Shown here piece after piece: positions 49,234 to 58,626 of a DNA stretch of 64,000 nt. The DNA is taken from the NCBI GenBank assembly GCA_016124935.1, contig WGMS01000012.1, positions 62,001 through 126,000 of the forward strand, given 5' to 3'. The first letter of the stretch is position 1. Each line of letters opens with the position of its first letter. The notes beneath the pieces are model-generated. The model was not told the origin of the DNA, did no database searches, and saw nothing but the letters and a program-made list of their open reading frames with translations. The DNA comes from a bacterium. Lineage in GTDB: Bacteria; Cyanobacteriota; Vampirovibrionia; Obscuribacterales; Obscuribacteraceae. The translations under genes were made by a program, and so were the position numbers.

Positions 49234-50685
49234 ATGAAGGTTACCCTTGACCGGGAAGGTAAAAACGTTGTTCGTGTAGGACTGGAAGTCGAAGCAGACA
49301 GGGCCACGAGAGCCTATGAAAAAACCTGCAGAGATTTGAGCAACCATGTTGAGATACCTGGTTTTCGTAGGGGCAAGGCGCCTCGTAACATCATCGAGAA
49401 GAGATTCGGAAGGGACGCCATCAAACAGGAAGCCCTGGAGCGGCTGTTGCCCGAGCTGCTTCAACAGGTGATCACCGACAAGAAGCTTGATATCATCACC
49501 CGTCCCGAAATTATCGAGTGCAAGTTCGAGCTGGGAGAGCCCCTTACCCTGGCTGCCAAGTTCGAGATTCGCCCCGAAGTGAAGCTCGGTACATATAAAG
49601 GTGTAGAGACCGATGTTCCGGAAGCGGTTATTCCGGAAGACGCTCTGAACAAAGCTCTTGAAGGCATCGCCGAACAGCACGCCGCTGTCAACAAAATCGA
49701 CCCCCGCAAGATCAAGATGGGAGACCACGTGCTTCTCGATTTCGAATGTTATGTCGAAGAGAAGTTGATTGAAGGCGGTAAGGCAGAGAACCTGCCCCTG
49801 GAGATAAAAGAAGGTGCCTTCGTCGAAGGCTTCTGCGAGCAGCTTGTCGGCAAGGAGCCGGGCAACGAGTTCGAAGTGGAAGTGACCTTCCCCGAGGAAT
49901 ACCGCAATCCGGAATTGGCAGGCAAGCCGGCTAAGTTCAAAGTCAATCTCAAAGAGCTCCGTGAAAAAGTGGTGCCCCCTGTCGATGACGAACTGGCTAA
50001 AAAGGTCAATCATGAATCCCTTGATGAGTTGAAGAAAACCATCGAAGCCAAGATGGACGAAGAGATCAAGTACGAGAACGAAGCCCGGGCTCAGAAAGCC
50101 GTGGTAGATGCGGTGGTCGAGAATTCGGACATCGATATTCCCGACACCATGATCAACCGTGAATACGAGCTTTTGATGGAACAGATCAAGATGCAGATCC
50201 AGCAAATGGGTCAGGACTGGGAAGAGTTCCAGAAGATGGAAGATTTCGAGTCTTTGAGAAATTCCAAGCGGGAAGAAGCCTCCCAGCGCGTTCTCCACAG
50301 CCTGGTGCTCGGTGCCGTGGTCAGAGCCGAAGACATGAATGTCACCGAAGAAGAGGTGACTCCTTATCTGAACGAATACGCAATGCGCAACAACATTCCG
50401 CCGGATAGATATGCCGAGATCTTCCAGGATGAGTATGTTCTGCGGCAGATTAACGAAGAGGTCCTTACCGGAAAGGTAGTTGACTTCCTGGTGAGCAACG
50501 CCAAGATCAACTATGTACCTGATACCGAAAGCAGTGACAAAAAAGAATCTAAGAAGTCATCTGCCAAGAGCGCAAAGAAAGAAGAGAAGGCGGAGAAAAC
50601 TGACAAGGCTGACAAAGAAGACAAAGATGAAAAGCCTAAGAAAGACGCCAAGAAGAAAGAAAAAGCTGCAAAAGCAAAAGAGTAA
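49234..50685 (+). CDS. tig: Trigger factor, ribosome-bound chaperone
   Basis: 483 residues. The N-terminal ribosome-docking signature PGFRRGKAPRNIIEKRFG (about 37-54), the FKBP-like PPIase domain (about 155-240, GDHVLLDFECYV) and the C-terminal substrate-cradle helices are present. The last 50 residues are an unusual Lys/Glu/Asp/Ser-rich tail that most trigger factors lack. It binds nascent chains at the ribosome exit. It heads the tig-clpP-clpX-lon order. Confidence 0.96.
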   Translation: MKVTLDREGKNVVRVGLEVEADRATRAYEKTCRDLSNHVEIPGFRRGKAPRNIIEKRFGRDAIKQEALERLLPELLQQVITDKKLDIITRPEIIECKFELGEPLTLAAKFEIRPEVKLGTYKGVETDVPEAVIPEDALNKALEGIAEQHAAVNKIDPRKIKMGDHVLLDFECYVEEKLIEGGKAENLPLEIKEGAFVEGFCEQLVGKEPGNEFEVEVTFPEEYRNPELAGKPAKFKVNLKELREKVVPPVDDELAKKVNHESLDELKKTIEAKMDEEIKYENEARAQKAVVDAVVENSDIDIPDTMINREYELLMEQIKMQIQQMGQDWEEFQKMEDFESLRNSKREEASQRVLHSLVLGAVVRAEDMNVTEEEVTPYLNEYAMRNNIPPDRYAEIFQDEYVLRQINEEVLTGKVVDFLVSNAKINYVPDTESSDKKESKKSSAKSAKKEEKAEKTDKADKEDKDEKPKKDAKKKEKAAKAKE

Positions 50686-50688
50686 TTC

Positions 50689-50718
50689 TTACAAAGGTTG
50701 GCTAAGTTAGGATAAAAT
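50689..50718 (+). promoter_or_regulatory. Possible promoter of clpP
   Basis: TTACAA (50689-50694) and TAAAAT (50713-50718) are 18 bases apart, just after the tig stop, with a leader of about 30 bases before ATG 50757. It would uncouple clpP from tig. Confidence 0.35.
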
Positions 50719-50756
50719 TAGTCATCCTTTAATTGGAAGAAGCAGGAGATAAACAA

Positions 50757-51446
50757 ATGTCGAATAAGGAAGGCAGAATGGAAGAGTACAGAAATGTATT
50801 GGATATACACAGCATGAGCTCCCTGGTGAGCCCTGTCTCGGCCTATCCTCCCACCGTTATCGAAACAACCTCTCGTGGCGAGCGCGCTTTCGATATCTTT
50901 TCCCGGTTGCTGAGAGAGAGAATCGTTTTCCTCGGTACTCCCATCGATGACAACATCGCCAACATGATCGTCGCCCAGCTCCTTTTGTTGGAAGGCGAAG
51001 ATCCGGAAAAAGACATTCGTCTCTATATCAACTCTCCTGGTGGTTCGGTTACCGCCGGTCTGGCTATCTATGACACCATCCAGCATATCCGCTCCGATGT
51101 TGTCACCATCTGTCTCGGTCAGGCTGCCAGTATGGGTGCTTTTCTTCTCGCTGCCGGTGCCAAAGGCAAGCGTATGGCTCTGCCCCATTCCAGAATCCTG
51201 ATTCACCAGCCTCTAGGTGGTGCCCAGGGTCAGGCAACCGACATCGAGATCCAGGCTAAAGAGATCCTGAGAATCAAGAGACAGCTCAATGAGCTTCTTT
51301 CCGAGCACACCGGCCAGTCGGTCAAGAATATCGAGAAAGATACGGATCGTGACAACATCATGACCGCCGTTCAAGCCAAAGAATACGGTCTTGTCGACCA
51401 GGTGATCGAACGGCTCGAAGACGCCCCGAGTCTGTCTGCCGTCTAA
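50757..51446 (+). CDS. clpP: ATP-dependent Clp protease proteolytic subunit
   Basis: 229 residues from ATG 50757, with GGAGAT 8 bases before; a TTG at 50733 is less likely. The catalytic triad Ser125 (GQAASMGA), His150 (LIHQPLGG) and Asp199 (TDRDN) keeps the E. coli spacing of 25 and 49 residues. The N-terminus is about 25 residues longer than the mature family, likely a propeptide. It forms the ClpXP barrel with the next gene. Confidence 0.97.
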   Translation: MSNKEGRMEEYRNVLDIHSMSSLVSPVSAYPPTVIETTSRGERAFDIFSRLLRERIVFLGTPIDDNIANMIVAQLLLLEGEDPEKDIRLYINSPGGSVTAGLAIYDTIQHIRSDVVTICLGQAASMGAFLLAAGAKGKRMALPHSRILIHQPLGGAQGQATDIEIQAKEILRIKRQLNELLSEHTGQSVKNIEKDTDRDNIMTAVQAKEYGLVDQVIERLEDAPSLSAV

Positions 51447-51621
51447 ATTAGGGACCCCAGGGTCAGAGTTAGGAAATTAGATAGATTAATGCGTGCCAAT
51501 CTGTCAATATTAGGATAGGATAATAGTCGAGGGTAGGGGTCGAGTTTTATCTTGAAAACCTGTACAATCGATTTTGAATCCTCGGGATCAATCAAATAAA
51601 TAAGCTAGATAGGGTTACCAT

Positions 51622-52938
51622 ATGTCTCCCAATAAGTCGGACAATCGTTTGAAGTGCTCTTTTTGCGGAAAAAGTCAGGACCAGGTCAAGAAGCTGATAG
51701 CCGGACCCGGCGTCTATATTTGCGATGAATGCGTGGAGCTCTGCAACGAGATTCTTGATGAAGAGCTGTTCGAGGGCGGTCCCGCCCAGAGCGCTCCTCC
51801 CACCGAGAGCCCTGAGCCGCAGCCCATGGAGATTCCAAAGCCCCATCAGATAAAGGCTCACCTAGATGACCATATTGTCGGTCAGGAGACAGCCAAGAAG
51901 ATCCTGTCCGTCGCTGTCTACAATCACTACAAACGAATCACCCATAACGCCGAAGAGGGTGAAGGGAAAGTAGAGATTCAAAAGGCGAATATCCTCACCA
52001 TCGGTCCTACCGGTTGCGGTAAGACTCTCCTGGCTCAGACTCTGGCTAAGTTCCTGGATGTACCCTTCGCCGTGGCCGATGCCACCACCCTGACCGAAGC
52101 CGGTTATGTCGGTGAAGACGTAGAGAACATCCTGCTTCGGCTCTATCAAGCCGCCGATTACGATATTAAAAGAGCCGAGCGCGGCATTATTTATATCGAT
52201 GAAATAGACAAGATCTCCCGCAAGTCCGAGAACACAAGCATTACCCGCGATGTGAGCGGTGAGGGGGTTCAGCAGGCTCTTCTCAAGATGATTGAGGGCA
52301 CAGTGGCCAACGTTCCTCCCCAGGGAGGCCGCAAGCACCCCCATCAAGAGTTCATTCAGATAAACACCGCTAACATTCTCTTTGTCTGCGGCGGTGCCTT
52401 TGTCGGTCTCGACAAGATTGTAGAAGCGCGTACTTCCAACAATCGCAGCATCGGCTTCGGTGCCGACAAGCCGCTTACCTCCTGGGAGCGTGAGCTCAAG
52501 ACCAGCAAGATTCTGATGGAGACCTCTCCTGACGACCTGATTAAATTTGGTCTGATTCCTGAATTCGTCGGTCGTATCCCTGTGATCGCCGTGCTCGAAG
52601 CCCTCGATACCGAAGCTCTGATCAAGATTCTGGTCGAGCCCAAGAACTCTCTGGTCAAACAGTACAAACAACTTTTGAAACTGGACAACGTCGACCTCTC
52701 CTTCGAGGATGAAGCAATTAAAGCGATCGCCGAAGAAGCGCTCAAGCGCAAAACCGGCGCCCGGGCATTGCGTTCTATCGTCGAAGAGATGATGCTCGAC
52801 ATCATGTACGAAGTGCCGTCGCGGGACGACATCAAGGTTTGCCGGATCACCAAAGATCTGGTCGACAAGCGTTCTACCGCCGAGCTTCTAGACATAAGAA
52901 AGCATAAGAGCAAAGGTGAAAAAGAGAAGGCCTCTTAA
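51622..52938 (+). CDS. clpX: ClpX unfoldase
   Basis: 438 residues. The N-terminal zinc-binding domain has Cys12, Cys15, Cys34 and Cys37. AAA+ motifs: Walker [23 protein letters not shown], pore loop GYVGEDVE and sensor region [11 protein letters not shown]. It recognises and unfolds substrates for ClpP, 175 bases upstream. The linker between zinc domain and AAA core is Pro/Glu-rich. Ends 15 bases before lon. Confidence 0.97.
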   Translation: MSPNKSDNRLKCSFCGKSQDQVKKLIAGPGVYICDECVELCNEILDEELFEGGPAQSAPPTESPEPQPMEIPKPHQIKAHLDDHIVGQETAKKILSVAVYNHYKRITHNAEEGEGKVEIQKANILTIGPTGCGKTLLAQTLAKFLDVPFAVADATTLTEAGYVGEDVENILLRLYQAADYDIKRAERGIIYIDEIDKISRKSENTSITRDVSGEGVQQALLKMIEGTVANVPPQGGRKHPHQEFIQINTANILFVCGGAFVGLDKIVEARTSNNRSIGFGADKPLTSWERELKTSKILMETSPDDLIKFGLIPEFVGRIPVIAVLEALDTEALIKILVEPKNSLVKQYKQLLKLDNVDLSFEDEAIKAIAEEALKRKTGARALRSIVEEMMLDIMYEVPSRDDIKVCRITKDLVDKRSTAELLDIRKHKSKGEKEKAS

Positions 52939-52953
52939 GTCGCCACCTAACTG

Positions 52954-55452
52954 ATGACTCTGGAAAAAACACCAACCAATACCGTGGCGGACTTGAGTAC
53001 GACCATCTTTCCTCTCATTCCCATGCGGGATGTGGTCGTCTTCCCTCAGATGGTGACACCTCTATTCGTCCACCGGGCCAAGTCCATAGCCGCTCTGGAG
53101 CAGGCGCTGCTTCGAGACGATCGGCTGGTGGTTCTGGTCGCTCAGAAAGATCCGGAAACCGAAGACCCCGTCGAAGAGGACCTCTATCGCATCGGCACCC
53201 TGGCCGAAGTGATGCAGATGCTCAAACTCCCTGACGGCACGGTGAAAGTGCTGGTGGAGGGCTCCTGCCGCATCTCTCTGACTGAATTCGGAGAGAACGG
53301 AGAAAACTTCACCGCCATGGTGACCGACTATCCCGAAGAAGAAAGAGACGATGCCGAGACCAAGACTCTTATAAGGGTTTCGGTGGAAAAGTTCGAGCAG
53401 TATGTAAAATCCACTAAAAAGATAAATCCTGAAAGCCTGCTTGCGGTCTCCGGCATCAATCAGCCGGGTCGGCTTGCCGATATCATCGCTACTTATCTGG
53501 GGCTGGAGCTGGACGAAAGACAGAACTGCCTCGAGATAACCGATAGCTTCGAGAGGCTAGAATTTGTCAGCCGACTGCTTTCCAGGGAGCTTGAACTGGC
53601 TAACCTGGAACAGCAGATTCACGACAAAGTGCGCTTCAATCTGGAGAAGACCCAGAGAGAATATTATCTGCGCGAGAAGATGCGGATTATTCAAGATGAG
53701 CTCAATCAGGATGGTGAAGCCGGCGGTGAAATCGCCGAGTACAAGGCCAAGATCAAGAAGTGCAAAATAAAAGGTGTCGCTCTTGAAAAAGCTAATAAAG
53801 AGCTGCAACGTCTGGAGAAGATGATGCCCCAGAGTGCCGAGGCATCGGTGATACGCTCCTATCTAGATACCCTTGTCTCTCTACCCTGGGCGAAGCGCAG
53901 CAAAGAGAAGATCGATGTGGAAGAGGCTCGCGCTATTCTGGAAGAGGATCATTATGGGCTCGAGAAGGTAAAAGAGCGCATCATAGAATATCTGGCGGTG
54001 CGGAAGCTCTCCAGCCAGCAGCAGGGCACCATATTGTGTTTAGTAGGCCCGCCCGGTGTCGGTAAGACCAGTCTTGCCAAGTCAATTGCCCGGGCCATGC
54101 ACCGCAAGTTTGCCAGGATAAGCCTTGGCGGGGTCAATGACGAAAGCGAGATTCGCGGTCACCGCCGCACTTATATCGGTGCCATGCCCGGCCGGATCAT
54201 CCAGGCAATAAAGCAAGCCGGTACTAAGAACCCGGTTATTTTGCTGGACGAAATCGAAAAGATGACCCGCAGTTATATGGGCGATCCGACGGCGGCCATG
54301 CTGGAAGTGCTCGATCCGGATCAAAACCAGAACTTCTCCGATCATTATTTAGATGCACCGTTCAGCCTGAGCGAAGTGGTCTTTATCGGTACCGCAAACG
54401 CTCTCGATTATGTGCCAAGACCGCTTGCCGACCGGCTCGAGGTCATTCAAATATCGAGTTACACAGAAGAAGAGAAAGTCAAAATCGCCGAACTGCATGT
54501 TATTCCAAAGACCCTGGAGAAGCATGGTCTGAAAGAAAAACAGCTTCGCTTTCAGCCTGCCGCCATCGCCAGAATTATTCGAGAATACACCAGAGAAGCC
54601 GGTGTTCGTAATCTAGAACGGGCGGTGGCTTCTATATGTCGCAAGGTGGCCACCAAGGTCGTAACCGGCGAGATCAAGTCGGAGAAGATAACACCACTTC
54701 TGGTGCCTGTCTATCTTGGACCACCCAAAATAATTAGAGAAGGCGAGAAGAAAACCGCTCAGATCGGGCTGGTGACAGGCCTCGCCTGGACCGAGACCGG
54801 CGGCGAAACTTTGCAGGTCGAGGTCAACACCATGCCCGGCAAAGGCAATTTGCAGTTGACCGGACAACTGGGCGATGTGATGAAAGAGTCGGCTCAAGCG
54901 GCTTTCAGTTATATTCGCTCCCATGCAAAAACTTTCGATATTGATCCGGGCTTCGAAGAAAAGCTAGATATTCATATCCATATCCCGGAGGGTGCCATTC
55001 CAAAAGACGGTCCCTCTGCCGGTGTGGCGCTTTCGACCGCGCTTATCTCCGCCTTTTGCAAGAAGCCGGTGCTGCCCGATGTGGCCATGACCGGCGAGAT
55101 TACTCTGCGGGGGCGGATTCTCGCCATCGGCGGTTTGAAAGAGAAGGTCCTCGCCGCTCTTAGAGCCGGCATAAAGACCGTTATCTTTCCGATTAGCAAT
55201 GAAAAGGATCTGGAGAATATTCCGGATTATGTCAAAGACAAGCTTGAGTTAGTACCGGTTTCTCATCTAGATGAAGTTTATCCGCTGGTTTTCGGTGAGC
55301 TTGGAAATTTCAAGAAGACATCGACGGCGGCCAGGTCAGTCAAGAGCAAAGCAAAGACTGCTTCTACTGCTTCTACTGCTTCTAAGCCAAGAACGAAGTC
55401 CAAAACAAAAGCTAAGACCAACACTAAATCGCCCACAAAAAGCCGTAGATAG
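52954..55452 (+). CDS. lon: Lon protease
   Basis: 832 residues. LON-N domain (about 10-210), AAA+ with Walker A GPPGVGKTSLAK (Lys371) and protease domain with Ser688 in PKDGPSAGVAL and Lys about 43 residues later in GGLKEKVLAAL. A Lys/Thr/Ser-rich C-terminal tail of about 40 residues, including a 9-base repeat, is not part of the family core. It degrades misfolded and regulatory proteins. Last gene of the quality-control block. Confidence 0.97.
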   Translation: MTLEKTPTNTVADLSTTIFPLIPMRDVVVFPQMVTPLFVHRAKSIAALEQALLRDDRLVVLVAQKDPETEDPVEEDLYRIGTLAEVMQMLKLPDGTVKVLVEGSCRISLTEFGENGENFTAMVTDYPEEERDDAETKTLIRVSVEKFEQYVKSTKKINPESLLAVSGINQPGRLADIIATYLGLELDERQNCLEITDSFERLEFVSRLLSRELELANLEQQIHDKVRFNLEKTQREYYLREKMRIIQDELNQDGEAGGEIAEYKAKIKKCKIKGVALEKANKELQRLEKMMPQSAEASVIRSYLDTLVSLPWAKRSKEKIDVEEARAILEEDHYGLEKVKERIIEYLAVRKLSSQQQGTILCLVGPPGVGKTSLAKSIARAMHRKFARISLGGVNDESEIRGHRRTYIGAMPGRIIQAIKQAGTKNPVILLDEIEKMTRSYMGDPTAAMLEVLDPDQNQNFSDHYLDAPFSLSEVVFIGTANALDYVPRPLADRLEVIQISSYTEEEKVKIAELHVIPKTLEKHGLKEKQLRFQPAAIARIIREYTREAGVRNLERAVASICRKVATKVVTGEIKSEKITPLLVPVYLGPPKIIREGEKKTAQIGLVTGLAWTETGGETLQVEVNTMPGKGNLQLTGQLGDVMKESAQAAFSYIRSHAKTFDIDPGFEEKLDIHIHIPEGAIPKDGPSAGVALSTALISAFCKKPVLPDVAMTGEITLRGRILAIGGLKEKVLAALRAGIKTVIFPISNEKDLENIPDYVKDKLELVPVSHLDEVYPLVFGELGNFKKTSTAARSVKSKAKTASTASTASKPRTKSKTKAKTNTKSPTKSRR
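55357..55383 (+). repeat. Triple 9-base repeat in the lon tail
   Basis: ACTGCTTCT occurs three times in tandem and encodes Thr-Ala-Ser units in the disordered tail of Lon. Confidence 0.85.
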
Positions 55453-55495
55453 AGAGTCTTTTAAAAGCTCTTGCAAAGATGCTTTCCGACACTTA

Positions 55496-55525
55496 TTGTC
55501 AAGTGCTGAAAGCAGCGTAAATACT
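55496..55525 (+). promoter_or_regulatory. Putative promoter of the catabolic gene set
   Basis: TTGTCA (55496-55501) with a -10-like TAAATACT region (55518-55525). The transcript would start near 55531 and carry a leader of about 140 bases with three hairpins. Confidence 0.4.
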
Positions 55526-55559
55526 AAAGTTTAGCTGGATTTTCGGCAACTGTTGATAT

Positions 55560-55635
55560 GATCTCCAGCAACAGGAGATCTGTTCTCTGTCTCGGGCAGT
55601 GGAGCGGTTTTCTGCCTTTTTCGGAACAGTCCGAA
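55560..55635 (+). promoter_or_regulatory. Leader with three consecutive hairpins before the aminotransferase
   Basis: Hairpin 1 is GATCTCC (55560-55566) with GGAGATC (55574-55580). Hairpin 2 is GGCAG (55595-55599) with CTGCC (55612-55616), followed by five T, as in an intrinsic terminator. Hairpin 3 is TTCGGA-ACAG-TCCGAA (55620-55635). The order suggests attenuation or a riboswitch-like control of the downstream genes. No known riboswitch class is recognised. Confidence 0.45.
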
Positions 55636-55669
55636 TAGAAAATCCTCGAAGATAGAAAGGGGGTCGAGT

Positions 55670-56962
55670 ATGGTTACCACAAAATCCAAGAATAAAGAGT
55701 TCATTGACCGGGACAAAAACTGTGTCAACCAGGTGCTCTCTAGACTGGCGCCGATTGTCGCCGAAAGAGGTGAAGGCTCTTATCTCTATGATGTGGATGG
55801 TAATAAATATCTCGACATGACCACCGGTATCGGTGTTACAAACGTCGGCCACTGTCACCCCCGGGTGGTGGAAGCCATCAGAGAACAGGCTGGCCAGCTG
55901 ATTCACACTTCGGTAACCACTTACCATCGCAAATATATAGAGACCGCCGAGAAAATCAAATCGCTCTCCCCAGGCAGACTGGACAGCGTCTTTCTTGCCA
56001 ATAGCGGTGCCGAATGTGTCGAGGGTGCGGTCAAGTTAGCCAAGTATGTCACCAACAGACCGGGCATGATCAACTTCCTGGGCTCTTTCCACGGAAGAAC
56101 CCATATGTGCATGGCGCTCACCACCTCGAAACTTTATTACAAAGACATGATGGAGCCTCTTCCTCCGGCAATCTATACCGCTCCTTTCCCCTATGTCTTC
56201 CGCTCCAATACCCCGGACAATCCGGAAGCCGTAGTAGACGAGACCTTTAGACAAATAGACGTTCTCTTCAACCAGTTCATCAGCCCCAAACAGGTAGCTG
56301 CTTTTGTGGTCGAGCCGATTCTGGGTGAAGGCGGTTATGTAGTGCCGCCGGACAGCTTCCTGCCCCGCCTGCGCAAGCTTGCCGATCAGCACGGTATCAT
56401 GCTGATTATCGACGAAGTGCAAAGTGGATTCGGTAGAACCGGCAAGATGTGGGCCATCGATCATATCGGTGTCGAGCCCGACATCCTGACCATGGCCAAA
56501 GGCATCGCCGCCGGTATGCCCCTTGCGGCGTTCGTATCGCGCAAAGAGCTGACCGACACCTGGCCGGCTGGAAGACATGGCACCACTTTTGGTGGTAACC
56601 CGGTCGCCTGTGCCGCCGCCCTCGCCAGCATGCAGGTGATTGAAGAAGAGAAGCTCGCCGAGCGCGCCGAGAAAGTGGGCAAGGAGATGATCACCCGTCT
56701 CAAGAAGGTGGCCGAAGATAGACCGCATATCGGTGAAGTCCGCGGCCGTGGTCTTATGATCGGTATCGAGTTCTGCGACAAAGACGGCAAGCCCAGCAAA
56801 GAATGGGTGGATAAAGTCGTCAAAGGTTGCCTCGAGCACAATATGCTGGTTCTATCCTGTGGTCAGGCTGGACAGGTTGTCCGTCTGATTCCGCCGCTGA
56901 CCATATCTGATTCGGAAGCCGAAAAAGCCCTGGAGATCCTCGAGATCGTAACCAGAGCCTAA
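55670..56962 (+). CDS. Class III PLP aminotransferase (GabT-like)
   Basis: 430 residues. GHCHPRVVEAIREQ, NSGAECVEGAVKLAK, IDEVQSGFGRTG and PLP Lys277 in TMAKGIAAGMPLAAF are those of omega-aminotransferases such as 4-aminobutyrate or 5-aminovalerate aminotransferase. It turns an omega-amino acid into a semialdehyde. The aldehyde dehydrogenase 41 bases downstream would oxidise that product. An acetylornithine aminotransferase role is less likely in this context. Confidence 0.9.
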   Translation: MVTTKSKNKEFIDRDKNCVNQVLSRLAPIVAERGEGSYLYDVDGNKYLDMTTGIGVTNVGHCHPRVVEAIREQAGQLIHTSVTTYHRKYIETAEKIKSLSPGRLDSVFLANSGAECVEGAVKLAKYVTNRPGMINFLGSFHGRTHMCMALTTSKLYYKDMMEPLPPAIYTAPFPYVFRSNTPDNPEAVVDETFRQIDVLFNQFISPKQVAAFVVEPILGEGGYVVPPDSFLPRLRKLADQHGIMLIIDEVQSGFGRTGKMWAIDHIGVEPDILTMAKGIAAGMPLAAFVSRKELTDTWPAGRHGTTFGGNPVACAAALASMQVIEEEKLAERAEKVGKEMITRLKKVAEDRPHIGEVRGRGLMIGIEFCDKDGKPSKEWVDKVVKGCLEHNMLVLSCGQAGQVVRLIPPLTISDSEAEKALEILEIVTRA

Positions 56963-57003
56963 TTGAAGTTGCCTCATTCACACCAAAGTCAGGAGATGAT
57001 TCG

Positions 57004-58521
57004 ATGACTAAAACACTAGAGAAAACCAAAACCTGCCTCAACCTGATCGGGGGAGAGTGGGTCAAATCTAATACCGGAAAGACCTTCACCTCTTACAGTC
57101 CCGCCAACCAGGAAGAAGTGATTGGCAGCTTCGCCGACTCTGACGAGACCGATGTCAAAAAGGCAGTCGATGCTGCCGCCAAGGCTTTCGAAACCTGGCG
57201 AAAAGTACCCGCTCCTGAAAGAGCCGAAATCATCTTGAGAGCCGGTTTGCTCCTCGAAGAACACAAAGAGAGTCTTGCCAAAGACATGACCCGCGAGATG
57301 GGCAAAGTGCTCAACGAAGCTCGCGGCGACGTTCAAGAAGCTATAGACATGGCTAAGTATGCCGCCGGAGAAGGTCGCAGAATGTTCGGTATGACCGTAC
57401 CTGCCGAGATGCGCAATAAATTCGCCATGGCGGTGAGAGCGCCCCTGGGTGTGGTCGGGATCATCACCCCCTGGAACTTCCCTGTCGCCATCCCGAGTTG
57501 GAAAATCCTTCCTGCTCTGGTTGCCGGCAACACCGTTGTTTTTAAACCCGCCACCGACACGCCATATTGCGCTTATCGCTTTGTTGAGATTCTGCAAGAA
57601 GCAGGACTTCCTCCGGGCGTGATCAACTTTGTCACCGGATCCGGTTCCAGAGTCGGTAACCCTATAATCGAAGACCCCCGTGTCAGGCTCATCTCCATCA
57701 CCGGCTCCTCTTTCACCGGTCGCAAAGTAGCCGGTCGTTGCGGTGAGCTCATGAAGAAGATCTCCTGCGAACTGGGCGGCAAGAACGCTATCTGTGTAAT
57801 GGACGACGCCAAGCTGGAGCTGGCTGTGGATGGCGCACTCTGGGGCGCTTTCGGCACCACCGGTCAGCGCTGCACCGCTACAAGCAGGGTCATCCTTCAT
57901 AAAGACATCTATGAGAAGTTTGTCGACATGTTCGTCAAGCGCGCTAAAGATCTGAAAGTAGGCGATGGTCTCGACCCATCTGTCGATGTCGGTCCGGTCG
58001 TCAACAAAGACCAGCTCAAGAGCATCAACGAGTATGTAAAAATCGGTCAGGATGAAGGCGCCAAGCTTCTTTTGGGCGGCAAAATCCTGGACAAAGGCGA
58101 CCACGCCAAAGGTTGCTTCCACGAGCCCACCATATTCGGTGACGTGAAGCCCAACATGCGCATCGCCCAGGAAGAGATCTTCGGACCGGTGGTCGCCCTC
58201 ATCAAAGTAGACTCTTTTGAAGAGGCCATCGAAGTGGCTAACGGAACCGAATTCGGTCTTTCTCTATCTATGTACACCCAGGACGTCAACCGGGCATTCA
58301 ACGCCATCAATGACCTCGAATCCGGTATCGTCTACGTGAACGCTCCTACCATCGGCGCTGAGATTCAGCTTCCTTTCGGCGGAGTGAAGCAGACCGGCAA
58401 CGGTCACCGCGAAGCCGGTACCACCGCCATCGACCAGTTCACCGAGTGGAAGTCTATCTACGTAGACTACTCCGGTGTTCTGCAGAGAGCCCAGATAGAT
58501 AACCACGGAGACAAGAAATAG
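57004..58521 (+). CDS. Aldehyde dehydrogenase, NAD(P)-dependent
   Basis: 505 residues. TPWNFPVAIPSWKILPAL, the general base Glu256 in CELGGKNA and the nucleophile Cys290 in TGQRCTATSR are all present, as is PFGGVKQTGNGHREAG. It oxidises an aldehyde to a carboxylate, plausibly the semialdehyde made by the preceding aminotransferase (succinate, glutarate or aminoadipate type). The substrate cannot be fixed. A strong hairpin follows 17 bases after the stop. Confidence 0.94.
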   Translation: MTKTLEKTKTCLNLIGGEWVKSNTGKTFTSYSPANQEEVIGSFADSDETDVKKAVDAAAKAFETWRKVPAPERAEIILRAGLLLEEHKESLAKDMTREMGKVLNEARGDVQEAIDMAKYAAGEGRRMFGMTVPAEMRNKFAMAVRAPLGVVGIITPWNFPVAIPSWKILPALVAGNTVVFKPATDTPYCAYRFVEILQEAGLPPGVINFVTGSGSRVGNPIIEDPRVRLISITGSSFTGRKVAGRCGELMKKISCELGGKNAICVMDDAKLELAVDGALWGAFGTTGQRCTATSRVILHKDIYEKFVDMFVKRAKDLKVGDGLDPSVDVGPVVNKDQLKSINEYVKIGQDEGAKLLLGGKILDKGDHAKGCFHEPTIFGDVKPNMRIAQEEIFGPVVALIKVDSFEEAIEVANGTEFGLSLSMYTQDVNRAFNAINDLESGIVYVNAPTIGAEIQLPFGGVKQTGNGHREAGTTAIDQFTEWKSIYVDYSGVLQRAQIDNHGDKK

Positions 58522-58538
58522 ATACTCCTTTTAACGGA

Positions 58539-58564
58539 CGGGAGCCCCACTCATGGGGCTCCCG
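58539..58564 (+). terminator. Strong hairpin between the aldehyde and acyl-CoA dehydrogenase genes
   Basis: CGGGAGCCCC (58539-58548) and GGGGCTCCCG (58555-58564) form a perfect 10-bp stem with loop ACTCAT. Only a short T-stretch (TTTT, 58571-58574) follows, so it may be a weak terminator or an mRNA 3'-end stabiliser. Confidence 0.6.
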
Positions 58565-58626
58565 CTATAGTTTTCCCTCAGTTCGTTTTTTCAACACATT
58601 TTTATCAGGAATTGGAGATTAGGAAG

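Noticed and set aside
49192-50298. Long open frame antisense to tig
   Set aside because: Its residues mirror the codons of tig, it has no family motif, and tig is certain. Codon bias in this genome makes long antisense frames common (also against clpB, the aldehyde dehydrogenase and the acyl-CoA dehydrogenase).
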